NCBI GenBank assembly: GCA_035569435.1 | Contig: DATMNB010000201.1 | Coordinates: 1-14,214, forward strand | Source: DASRDS01 sp035569435 | Lineage (GTDB): Bacteria > Gemmatimonadota > Gemmatimonadetes > Gemmatimonadales > Gemmatimonadaceae | Reading direction: 5' to 3' | Length of the DNA stretch: 14,214 nt | Shown: piece by piece, positions 1-6,341 of the stretch | Numbering within the stretch: position 1 is the stretch's first letter | How the letters are laid out: each line of letters begins with the position of its first letter | Notes under the pieces: generated by a model | The model's database searches: none | Seen by the model: only the letters and a program-made list of their open reading frames with translations | What the model was told of the DNA's origin: nothing | Translations under genes and position numbers: made by a program

Positions 1-386
1 CCCGGAATCGCCTCGAGCTTGTCGAGCGTCCCCCCCGTGTGCCCGAGCCCCCGCCCCGACATCATGGGCACAGCCACCCCGAGCGACGCCACCAACGGCG
101 CCAGCACGAGCGAGACTTTATCCCCGACCCCGCCCGTCGAATGCTTGTCCACACGCATCTTGCCGTCGGCCGTCGCCGGCAGCGTCGACCCGCTCGCTAG
201 CATCGCCTCCATGAGCGCGGCAGTCTCACCGGCGTCCAGTCCGTTGAGAAAAACCGCCATGAGCAACGCGGCCATCTGGTAGTCGGGCACGTCGCCCGCG
301 ACGTAGGCGTTGATGCACTCACGCCATTCGGCCGGCTCGATGCGGCCACTGTCTCGCTTGCGCTCGATGAGCCGCAATGGCAGCAT
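1..386 (-). CDS. deoA: Pyrimidine-nucleoside (thymidine) phosphorylase, N-terminal part
   Basis: Catalyses phosphorolysis of thymidine and related pyrimidine nucleosides to base plus (deoxy)ribose 1-phosphate, a cytosolic salvage step. Only the first 128 codons are visible; the gene runs off the left edge, against a usual family length of about 430-450 residues. I translated the minus strand from ATG at 386-384. The N-terminal helical region reads MLPLRLIERKRDSGRI, followed by the phosphate-binding signature KHSTGGVGDKVSL (about residues 84-96) and then the conserved stretch SGRGLGHTGGTLDKLE close to the edge. These are hallmark motifs of the thymidine/pyrimidine phosphorylase family. No strong ribosome binding site precedes the ATG, but the N-terminus aligns with where family members start. 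It is divergent from the response regulator at 580. Distinguishing deoA from a broader pyrimidine-nucleoside phosphorylase (pdp) needs the missing C-terminal part. Confidence 0.93.
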   Translation of the reverse strand, partial: MLPLRLIERKRDSGRIEPAEWRECINAYVAGDVPDYQMAALLMAVFLNGLDAGETAALMEAMLASGSTLPATADGKMRVDKHSTGGVGDKVSLVLAPLVASLGVAVPMMSGRGLGHTGGTLDKLEAIP

Positions 387-533
387 TGGCCAAGATCTAT
401 CGCTTGACCCACGCCAGCACCAGCCGCACCACCCCCCAACGGATGGTAAGAATCTTGCTTCACTCGAAGCTGACCTCGGCTGGACGTGACCCAGTCATGG
501 CCGCGGGGCCGGTGCGCCCGTACGCCCACACGT

Positions 534-558
534 TGTTGTAGGTGCTTGAACCACAACA
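534..558. repeat. Imperfect inverted repeat upstream of the response-regulator operon
   Basis: The arms TGTTGT (534-539) and ACAACA (553-558) are joined inward by GGT (541-543) and ACC (550-552), with one unpaired A at 540 and a six-base loop GCTTGA. That gives nine base pairs with one bulge, ending 21 bases before the ATG at 580. It lies in the 193-bp divergent gap between deoA and the response regulator, so it could be an operator or a leader hairpin. No T-run follows, so a terminator is unlikely. Apart from this I see no convincing -35/-10 pair in 387-579. Confidence 0.35.
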
Positions 559-579
559 TCTTCCAGGCAGCGACGGTAC

Positions 580-972
580 ATGAGCGCCACCAACGGCAAG
601 ACGGTTCTACTAGTCGAGGACAACGAGGACAACCGAATCGTGTATTCCACGATTCTGCGTCACTTTGGCTACCGGGTCATGGAGGCCCTGAACGGCGAGG
701 AGGGAATCGCCAAGGCACGCGCCGAGAAACCGGATCTCATCCTGATGGACATCTCGATCCCCATCATCGATGGCTGGGAAGCGACGCAGGTGCTCAAACA
801 CGACCCCGAGACCCATCGTATTCCGATCATTGCGTTGACTGCCCACGCCCTGGCCTCCGATCGTGAGAAAGCGATGGAAGTCGGCTGCGACGGCTATCTG
901 GCCAAACCCTGCGAGCCACGCGCCGTGGTCGCCGAGGTGCAGCGGTTCCTGGGTCGCACGGACGGAGGATGA
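580..972 (+). CDS. Single-domain response regulator (CheY/DivK-like receiver)
   Basis: A 130-residue cytosolic receiver domain with no output domain, expected to be phosphorylated by a histidine kinase and to act by protein-protein contact. All receiver landmarks are present: the acidic pair E13/D14 in LLVEDNEDNR, phospho-acceptor D57 in LILMDISIP, switch T87 in IALTAHA, and K109 in YLAKPCEP. The length equals one receiver domain. The sequence style (EDNEDNR, ALTAHALASDREKAMEVG) resembles DivK-type regulators and the receivers of hybrid kinases. No cognate kinase lies in the window. The ATG at 580 is followed directly by the fold. Its last codons contain the ribosome binding site of the next gene, a receiver-GGDEF cyclase that starts one base after this stop. 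That layout suggests both act in one signalling route. Confidence 0.93.
   Translation: MSATNGKTVLLVEDNEDNRIVYSTILRHFGYRVMEALNGEEGIAKARAEKPDLILMDISIPIIDGWEATQVLKHDPETHRIPIIALTAHALASDREKAMEVGCDGYLAKPCEPRAVVAEVQRFLGRTDGG
964..968 (+). promoter_or_regulatory. Ribosome binding site GGAGG for the diguanylate cyclase
   Basis: GGAGG lies inside the end of the upstream response-regulator gene, five bases before GTG at 974. It decides the start of the next gene: an in-frame ATG at 863 would add 37 residues that are only the response-regulator sequence read in another frame and have no receiver-domain character. The GTG at 974 places the receiver signature LIVDD at residues 6-10, as in the family. Confidence 0.75.
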
Positions 973-973
973 G

Positions 974-2050
974 GTGCGGAAGTCGATTCTCATCGTTGAT
1001 GACCACCCGGACAACGTCGATCTGCTCCGCGACCGCCTGGAGGCGCGCGGCTACAAAACGATCATCGCGCGCGATGGCGAGGAAGCGCTCCGCGCGGCCG
1101 GCGCGTTGGGCGGTCCGCTCGCCCCGGATACGACGCCCGATGTGATCCTCCTTGACGTCATGCTCCCCAAGCTTGACGGCATCGAGGTCGCCCGGCGGAT
1201 CAAGGCTGACAAGTCCCTGCCATTCATGCCGATCATCATGCAGACCGCGCTCGATTCGACCGAGAGCAAGGTCGAGGGCTTGGATGCCGGCGCCGATGAC
1301 TATATCACCAAGCCGATCAACTTCGCCGAGCTCGAGGCCCGGCTCCGCTCCTGGCTGCGCATCAAGTCCCTCCAGGAAGAAGTCGAGCGCCAGTCGCGCG
1401 AGATCCTCCGCATCTCGCAAACCGACTCCCTGACCGAGATCGACAACCGGCGCTATCTCGAGGAACGGCTCCGCGAAGCCTTCGAGCACGCCAAACGCAT
1501 GCACGAGCCGGTGGCCTGCGTGATGTGCGACCTGGACCTCTTCAAGAGTGTGAACGACAACCATGGCCACCAGGCCGGCGACGCCGTGCTCCGGCAGTTG
1601 GCCCAGCTCCTCAAGGCCGAAGCGCGCGAGATCGACCGGGTCGGCCGCTATGGCGGCGAGGAGTTCATGCTGATCCTGCCGGGGGCCAGCGCCGAGGCAG
1701 CCGTCCGCTTCGCCGACCGGGTGCGCAACGCGGTCGCCCAACGTACATTTGCGTTCGACGGCGGAAACGTGCAGCGCACAATCAGTTGCGGCGTCGCGAG
1801 CTGGCCCCATCCGCGGATCGGCCACGTCGACGCGCTGGTGCGCGCGGCGGATGACGCGTTGTACGTCGCCAAAGAGACAGGCCGCAATCGCGTAGTCCGC
1901 TTCGACTCTGACGAGTTCGCGCTCCACGCGAAGACCCCCGGGCACCAGGCGGACGATGGAGACGAGCGACGAACAGCTCACGACGACGGGCAGCTCCCCG
2001 GATCTGCGCACGCTCCAGACCAGAATCGAGGAGCTGCAGCGCGAGCGTGA
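974..2050 (+). CDS. Receiver-GGDEF response regulator, diguanylate cyclase (PleD-like)
   Basis: Predicted phosphorylation-controlled enzyme making cyclic di-GMP from two GTP in the cytosol; 358 residues from GTG. The receiver (about 1-125) has D9/D10, phospho-acceptor D61 in ILLDVMLP, T91 and K113 in YITKPIN. A helical linker (about 126-150) leads to the GGDEF domain (about 151-310), with the metal-binding stretch CDLDLFKSVNDNHGH at 185-199 and an intact active site GGEEF at 227-231. REID at 218-221 sits exactly five residues before GGEEF, matching the RxxD inhibitory I-site, so product inhibition is likely. Unlike Caulobacter PleD there is only one receiver. The domain should end near RNRVVRF (305-310). 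The last 48 residues are low-complexity and mostly overlap the next gene, where the codon bias favours the other frame, so this tail is probably a by-product of a lost stop. Confidence 0.94.
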   Translation: MRKSILIVDDHPDNVDLLRDRLEARGYKTIIARDGEEALRAAGALGGPLAPDTTPDVILLDVMLPKLDGIEVARRIKADKSLPFMPIIMQTALDSTESKVEGLDAGADDYITKPINFAELEARLRSWLRIKSLQEEVERQSREILRISQTDSLTEIDNRRYLEERLREAFEHAKRMHEPVACVMCDLDLFKSVNDNHGHQAGDAVLRQLAQLLKAEAREIDRVGRYGGEEFMLILPGASAEAAVRFADRVRNAVAQRTFAFDGGNVQRTISCGVASWPHPRIGHVDALVRAADDALYVAKETGRNRVVRFDSDEFALHAKTPGHQADDGDERRTAHDDGQLPGSAHAPDQNRGAAARA

Positions 2051-2756
2051 TCACCTGGTGGCGGTCGTCGATATCCTCCAGGAAATTTCCGCCACCTTCC
2101 ATTTCTCCGACATCCTCCAGATCATCGCCCGCAAGCTGGGCGAGACGTTTGGACTCGATCGCAGCTCGATCTTCCTCGCCGGGGAGTCCGCGGAAGTCCG
2201 CCTCGTCGCCAGCTACGAGGACCCGAGTATCCGCAACATGGTCGTCGATCTCGCCAGGTACCCGGAGCTCAAGCGCGCCTTCGAGTCCGGCGACACCGTG
2301 TTCATTGCCGACGCCAGCAACGAACCGATGTTGAGCGCCGTCAAGTCGACGCTCGACATGCGGAACGTCCAGGCCATCGTCGTGGCCCCGATTCGCTGGA
2401 GAGGCACGGTCATTGGCGCGATCTTCCTGCGCACCGAGCGCGACGCCGTCCCGTTCTCCGAGAGCGACGTCCGGTTCTGTACCGTCGTCGCCTCGCTCAC
2501 CGCCAAGGCGCTCCGCAATGCCCATCGGTTCGAGGCCATGGTCCGGTCCAGTCAGGACTCCTCGAGCGCGCAGCAACAGACCGAGATGCAGCGCGTGGCC
2601 CTGCTGGCCTTTCTGAAACGCCTCCTCGACCGCTACAGCAAGAGCGAGGACCACGTCTGGGCCGAGTCGCTCCTCCCCAAGGACTCCGACGCCGAGCTCG
2701 AACGCCTGGTCTCTGTCGCGATGCAAGTCCTGGCCGAGGAGGCCTCGGGCCGGTGA
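1956..2756 (+). CDS. GAF-domain sensor/regulatory protein
   Basis: A 266-residue soluble protein with a short coiled coil (about residues 15-45, heptad-like LRTLQTRIEELQRERDHL) followed by one GAF domain (about 45-195). The GAF hallmarks are visible: ILQIIARKLGETFGLDRSSIFL, the stretch around VAPIRWRGTVIGAIFLRT, and the closing helix with DVRFCTVVASLTAKALRNA. GAF domains bind small ligands such as cyclic nucleotides or chromophores; no ligand can be assigned here. The C-terminal 60 residues are helical and carry no recognisable kinase, cyclase or HTH output. The ATG at 1956 lies 95 bases inside the diguanylate cyclase gene, yet in this overlap the present frame has G or C at 27 of 31 third positions, which supports the start. 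The next in-frame start, GTG 2058, would remove the coiled coil. It overlaps ligA by four bases (GTGA). Confidence 0.85.
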   Translation: METSDEQLTTTGSSPDLRTLQTRIEELQRERDHLVAVVDILQEISATFHFSDILQIIARKLGETFGLDRSSIFLAGESAEVRLVASYEDPSIRNMVVDLARYPELKRAFESGDTVFIADASNEPMLSAVKSTLDMRNVQAIVVAPIRWRGTVIGAIFLRTERDAVPFSESDVRFCTVVASLTAKALRNAHRFEAMVRSSQDSSSAQQQTEMQRVALLAFLKRLLDRYSKSEDHVWAESLLPKDSDAELERLVSVAMQVLAEEASGR

Positions 2757-4765
2757 CTCGTTTCGCCACTCGCGCAGCCGAGCTGCGTGAGTCCCTGGAA
2801 CGCGCCTCGCACGAGTACTACGTCCTCGACAACCCATCGTTGAGTGACGCCGAATACGACCGCCTGTTCTCCGAGCTACAGGCGATCGAACGCGAGCACC
2901 CGGAGCTGCGCACACAGGACTCGCCAACACAGCGAGTGGGTGCCCCACCCCAGAGCGAGCTCCCCAAGCACCAGCACCTCGTGCCGATGCTCTCACTCGG
3001 CAACGCCTTCGACGACGCCTCCCTCGCCGAATGGGAAGAACGCTTGATCCGCCTGGCCGGCGACGAGGTTCGGGCGAGCGGCTACACCGCCGAGCTCAAG
3101 ATCGACGGCGCCGCGGTCAGTCTCACGTACAAAGACGGCATCCTGGTGACCGGCGCGACCCGCGGCAACGGCACCATCGGCGAAGACGTGACGCCAAACA
3201 TCCGCACCATCCGCGACGTCCCCCTCCGCCTCCGCGCCAAGCGCCCGCCACGCGTCATCGAGGTCCGCGGCGAGATCTACATGCCGTTCGACAAGTTCGA
3301 GCGCATGAACGAAGCCCGCGCCGCGGCCGGTGAGCCGGTCTTCGCCAACCCCCGCAACTCGGCGGCCGGCGCCCTCCGCCAGCTCGACCCCGCCGTCACC
3401 GCCAATCGGCCCCTACACTTCTTCGCTTACTCCGCGGTCGGCGACGTGGCGCCTGACACGCAGTGGGCCCTGCTCGATCTCCTCACCGAATGGGGCTTCC
3501 CCGTCGCTCCGCACCGCCGGCGCTGTCCGACGCTCGCCGAGGCCACGGCGTGGGCCGCGGAAGTCGAACACGCCGTGCGCGGAACGCTCAACTTTGGGAT
3601 CGACGGCGGCGTGATCAAGATCGACAACCTCGCCCTCCAAGCCGAGTTGGGTGTCGTCGGTGGTCGCGAGCCCCGGTGGGCCATCGCGAGAAAGTTCGCC
3701 CCTGATATCGCGGTAACGCTCTTACGCTCGATAAACGTCAATGTGGGTCGCACGGGGGCTCTCAACCCGTATGCGGTCCTGGAGCCCGTCGAGATAGGCG
3801 GCGCCATGGTGAAGCTGGCGACCCTGCACAACTTTGATCTCGTGCACCAGAAGGACCTGCGCGAAGGCGATTGGGTGCAGGTCAAACGCGCGGGCGAGGT
3901 CATCCCCCAGATCATCGCCCCCCTCGTCGACAAGCGCACGACCGCCTTGCCGATCACCCCGACGCCGACCCACTGCCCCGTCTGCGGCACGGCTGTCGAG
4001 CGCGACGACGAAGAAGTGGCGATCTACTGCCCGAACGTCGCGTGCCCCGGCCGCCGGCTCGAATCCCTCGTGCACTTTGCCTCGCGCGGCGCCATGGACA
4101 TTCGCGGCCTCTCCTACGCCCGCATCCAGCAGGTCGTCGCGGCCGGCTGGGTCTCCGACGTCGCCGACATTTTTTCACTGACCGTCGACCAGCTGGTCAC
4201 ACTCGAACGATTCGCCGAGAAGAGCGCGGCCAATCTCGTGGCCGCGATCGAGGCGTCCAAGAAACAGCCCCTCTCGCGCCTGCTCTTCGGCTTAGGGATT
4301 CGCCATGTCGGCGGCACCGCGGCCGAGCTCCTGGCCCGGCAGTTCGGCACCCTCGACGCCCTGGCCCATACGCCCGCGGAAACGATCCGCGACGTGCGTG
4401 GCATCGGCGACATCATCGCCCAGGCCACGGCCCGGTTCTTTGCCGATCCGACAGTGCACCACCTGATCGACAAGCTCCGCAAGGCGGGCGTGAACCTGTC
4501 CGAACCCCGCCACGTCTCCGCCGGCGGTGCCCTCAGCGGGCTGACCGTCGTCATTACCGGCACCCTCCCCACGCTGTCGCGGGGTCAGGCCACCGAGCTC
4601 ATCGAACAGGCCGGAGGGCGGGTGACGAGCGCGGTCTCCAAGGCGACGAACTTGCTCGTCGCCGGCGCCGACGCGGGCACCAAGCTCGCCAAGGCGCAGG
4701 AGCTCGGAACTGAGATTATCGACGAAGCAGAACTCTTACGCCGCGTCGCACCTTCGCTAGCTTAA
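2753..4765 (+). CDS. ligA: NAD-dependent DNA ligase LigA
   Basis: Seals nicks in duplex DNA using NAD+, joining Okazaki fragments and repair patches. At 670 residues it has normal, complete bacterial length. Domains in order: Ia NAD-binding helices (1-70, with HEYYVLDNPSLSDAEYD); the adenylation domain with catalytic lysine K116 in the KIDG motif (116-119); RGNGTIGEDVT (137-147) and RGEIYMP (172-178); the OB fold (about 325-400, VGRTGALNPYAVLEPV); a zinc finger with cysteines at 408, 411, 426 and 431; the helix-hairpin-helix region (about 440-585, with GLGIRHVGGTAAELL and RGIGDIIA); and a C-terminal BRCT domain (about 592-670, TVVITGTLPTLSRGQA). Nothing essential is missing. It starts with GTG overlapping the stop of the GAF gene (GTGA), implying translational coupling. 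Its place downstream of three signalling genes is unusual for an essential replication gene. Confidence 0.98.
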   Translation: MTRFATRAAELRESLERASHEYYVLDNPSLSDAEYDRLFSELQAIEREHPELRTQDSPTQRVGAPPQSELPKHQHLVPMLSLGNAFDDASLAEWEERLIRLAGDEVRASGYTAELKIDGAAVSLTYKDGILVTGATRGNGTIGEDVTPNIRTIRDVPLRLRAKRPPRVIEVRGEIYMPFDKFERMNEARAAAGEPVFANPRNSAAGALRQLDPAVTANRPLHFFAYSAVGDVAPDTQWALLDLLTEWGFPVAPHRRRCPTLAEATAWAAEVEHAVRGTLNFGIDGGVIKIDNLALQAELGVVGGREPRWAIARKFAPDIAVTLLRSINVNVGRTGALNPYAVLEPVEIGGAMVKLATLHNFDLVHQKDLREGDWVQVKRAGEVIPQIIAPLVDKRTTALPITPTPTHCPVCGTAVERDDEEVAIYCPNVACPGRRLESLVHFASRGAMDIRGLSYARIQQVVAAGWVSDVADIFSLTVDQLVTLERFAEKSAANLVAAIEASKKQPLSRLLFGLGIRHVGGTAAELLARQFGTLDALAHTPAETIRDVRGIGDIIAQATARFFADPTVHHLIDKLRKAGVNLSEPRHVSAGGALSGLTVVITGTLPTLSRGQATELIEQAGGRVTSAVSKATNLLVAGADAGTKLAKAQELGTEIIDEAELLRRVAPSLA

Positions 4766-4770
4766 TCGCC

Positions 4771-5331
4771 ATGCCCGAGTCGATCGACCTCGCCAACCAC
4801 CAGATGCTCGCGCTCACCCGCGCGTCCCTCGCCGCCCTCCGGGCAGCACTGGTCCGTGATGCCGGCCCGTCGGCCGCCGTGTACCTCCAAGAGGCAGGCT
4901 ACGCCGGCGGCGAGGCCCTCTTCTCCTCGTTCACCGCCTGGCTCGCCGAGCGCGGCTTGGGCGCCCCTGAGGACCTCGATCTGCCCACCTTCGAGCAACG
5001 CGCGACCGAGTACTTCCGCGACGCCGGCTGGGGCTCACTCACCATCGCGAGCCTCAACAACGCCGTGGCCACCCTCGACTCGACCGACTGGGGCGAAGCC
5101 GACCCCGCCGCGGGCCTCGACCACCCGTCCTGTCACCTGACCACGGGTATGTTCGCCGACTTCTTCGGCCGCCTCGCCGACCACCCCCTGGCCGTCCTCG
5201 AGGTCGAGTGCCGCTCCAGCGGCGCCCCACGCTGCCGCTTTTTAATCGGCAACGCCGAAGTCATGGGTCACGTCTATGACGAGATGGGCGCAGGCCAGAG
5301 CTACGAGATCGCCGTCGAGGACGTCGCCTAG
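4771..5331 (+). CDS. V4R-domain protein (4-vinyl-reductase-type small-molecule-binding domain)
   Basis: A 186-residue soluble protein whose C-terminal half (about residues 95-170) looks like a V4R domain: LDHPSCHLTTGMFADFFGRL, then AVLEVECRSSGAPRCRFLIG. The cysteines at about 118, 151 and 158 fall where V4R proteins keep metal-linked cysteines. V4R domains occur in bacteriochlorophyll 4-vinyl reductase-related proteins (BchJ) and as the aromatic-sensing N-terminal domain of XylR/DmpR-type regulators. Here there is no catalytic or DNA-binding partner, so I infer a ligand-binding or scaffold role and would not call it a reductase. The N-terminal 90 residues are helical and resemble the part that precedes V4R in such regulators. 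The ATG at 4771 follows the ligA stop by five bases, so it is probably last in that operon. No strong ribosome binding site is seen. Confidence 0.78.
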   Translation: MPESIDLANHQMLALTRASLAALRAALVRDAGPSAAVYLQEAGYAGGEALFSSFTAWLAERGLGAPEDLDLPTFEQRATEYFRDAGWGSLTIASLNNAVATLDSTDWGEADPAAGLDHPSCHLTTGMFADFFGRLADHPLAVLEVECRSSGAPRCRFLIGNAEVMGHVYDEMGAGQSYEIAVEDVA

Positions 5332-5852
5332 CGCCCCAACCCCTCGTACATGGGATTGGCCACCAGGTCGCCTTCGACCATGACCTCGCGGTCCCACGGC
5401 AACACGATCGTGCTTTCCGTCGCCAACGCGTAGAAATCAGGCTCGTACGTCCCCGTCTTGAAGCTGACGGCAGTCCGCACCGTCGACGCCCCAGCGTTGA
5501 CGATCGCCGCCACGGCCAACCGCATCGTCGCTCCAGAATCCGACGTCTCATCGACGATCACCACCCGACGCCCCCGCACCTCCGGCGGCGCCACCCCCAG
5601 AATGGCCGGCGTCTCCCGTACGGTCTCCCCGCGCAACCGCCGGCTCACCATGATCGAGTGAAACTCTCGATCGAGGATCGCCGACACGACCGCGCCCGGC
5701 ACCACACCCGCCGTGGCAATCCCGATCACGATTTCCGGGTCATACGTCCGGGCGACCTTGATCGCCAGGGCGCGGGACAACTCGCCAAACAACGGCCAGT
5801 CGATCAGCATCACGCCCTTTGACCGATCGACCACGTAGCGACGGGGAGACAT
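5328..5852 (-). CDS. Purine-type phosphoribosyltransferase (type I PRTase)
   Basis: A 174-residue cytosolic enzyme that likely transfers phosphoribosyl from PRPP to a purine base (hypoxanthine/xanthine/guanine salvage). Type I fold evidence: the first strand and loop IVIGIATAGVVPGAVV (about 41-56) and the 13-residue PRPP signature RVVIVDETSDSGATM (96-110). The signature differs from the usual D-D/E-x-x-x-T-G pattern by reading DETSDSGAT, with S for T before the glycine. The C-terminal segment FYALATESTIVLPWDREVM resembles the hood of xanthine/hypoxanthine PRTases of the COG2236 kind. The base specificity cannot be read. The ATG at 5852 has no Shine-Dalgarno but has TACCTT seven bases upstream. 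It is convergent with the V4R gene, their stops sharing CTAG at 5328-5331, and divergent from the TPR operon. Confidence 0.85.
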   Translation of the reverse strand: MSPRRYVVDRSKGVMLIDWPLFGELSRALAIKVARTYDPEIVIGIATAGVVPGAVVSAILDREFHSIMVSRRLRGETVRETPAILGVAPPEVRGRRVVIVDETSDSGATMRLAVAAIVNAGASTVRTAVSFKTGTYEPDFYALATESTIVLPWDREVMVEGDLVANPMYEGLGR

Positions 5853-5859
5853 GGCGGGT

Positions 5860-5865
5860 AAGGTA
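5860..5865 (-). promoter_or_regulatory. Possible -10 element of the phosphoribosyltransferase gene
   Basis: On the minus strand TACCTT ends seven bases before ATG 5852. The same hexamer sits six bases before the divergent TPR gene. No good -35 is found at 16-18 bases upstream (the hexamer at 17 is ACCGGG), so this is supported only by the symmetry of the pair and by the lack of a Shine-Dalgarno. Confidence 0.25.
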
Positions 5866-5875
5866 TGTGGCTACG

Positions 5876-5904
5876 TTGCCCGCCCGGTACCCCATCCCTA
5901 CCTT
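5876..5904 (+). promoter_or_regulatory. Predicted promoter of the TPR-parA operon, probably leaderless
   Basis: -35 TTGCCC (5876-5881), a 17-base spacer, and -10 TACCTT (5899-5904) fit the housekeeping sigma layout. Only six bases (tgagcc) separate the -10 from ATG 5911, so transcription would begin at or very near the A of the start codon. No Shine-Dalgarno lies in front of this ATG, which fits a leaderless mRNA. Confidence 0.42.
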
Positions 5905-5910
5905 TGAGCC

Positions 5911-6339
5911 ATGTCCTGGTTGAGCCGCCTGCTCGGCGGCAAGCCGAGCCACGAAGTCAAGCCCACACGGCTCGACTACCTGAACGAGGCGCTGGCCCTC
6001 GAGCGCCAGGGCGACTATGATGCCGCGCTGACGTCCTATCAGCTCGCGCTCCGGGACCACCCCAACGATCACCGCGTCCTCGAGAACCTGGCCATCGCCT
6101 ACAGCAAAACCGGCCGCCACGACGACGCGGTCCGCTGCTACCGCCGCGCCCTCGACCTGCAGCCGCAGCTCGCTGGCGCCCACTACGGGCTAGCCTTCCT
6201 CCTCCTCCGCCGCGGCGACCGGTCGGGCGCCGAACGCCACTTACAGCGCTTTCTCGAGCAACCGCCGCGCGGAGCCGACTCCGACCGGTGGATCCAACAC
6301 GCGCAGGAAACGCTGGCCGCCCTGTCCCAGGACGCGTAG
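5911..6339 (+). CDS. Small TPR-repeat protein
   Basis: A 142-residue soluble protein with three consecutive tetratricopeptide repeats. TPR1 is about 19-52 (LNEALALERQGDYDAALTSY), TPR2 about 53-86 (NLAIAYSKTGRHDDAVRCYR) and TPR3 about 87-120 (GLAFLLLRRGDRSGAERHLQ). A short basic/hydrophobic N-terminus, MSWLSRLLGGKPSHEVKP, precedes them; it is too short and lacks the shape of a signal peptide but could form an amphipathic membrane-touching helix. TPR units build protein-binding grooves, so this is probably an adaptor. The stop at 6337-6339 is two bases before the GTG of the ParA-type ATPase, which suggests the two are made in fixed proportion and may bind each other. No partner can be named from the sequence. 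Confidence 0.88.
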   Translation: MSWLSRLLGGKPSHEVKPTRLDYLNEALALERQGDYDAALTSYQLALRDHPNDHRVLENLAIAYSKTGRHDDAVRCYRRALDLQPQLAGAHYGLAFLLLRRGDRSGAERHLQRFLEQPPRGADSDRWIQHAQETLAALSQDA

Positions 6340-6341
6340 GC

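Noticed and set aside
863..973. N-terminal extension of the diguanylate cyclase from ATG 863
   Set aside because: The 37 extra residues are the response-regulator gene read in another frame; GTG 974 has GGAGG at the right distance.
827..2011. Long minus-strand open frame (394 codons) opposite the diguanylate cyclase
   Set aside because: It mirrors the third-position bias of the receiver-GGDEF gene, contains no recognisable domain, and the plus strand carries full receiver and GGDEF motifs.
1782..2996. Long minus-strand open frame (404 codons) opposite the GAF gene and ligA start
   Set aside because: Shadow frame crossing three real gene junctions, with Arg/Gly-rich low-complexity ends and no domain signature.
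4771..5331. Bacteriochlorophyll 4-vinyl reductase (bchJ) as sign of a photosynthesis cluster
   Set aside because: No other pigment gene is present and the V4R domain alone does not show reductase function.
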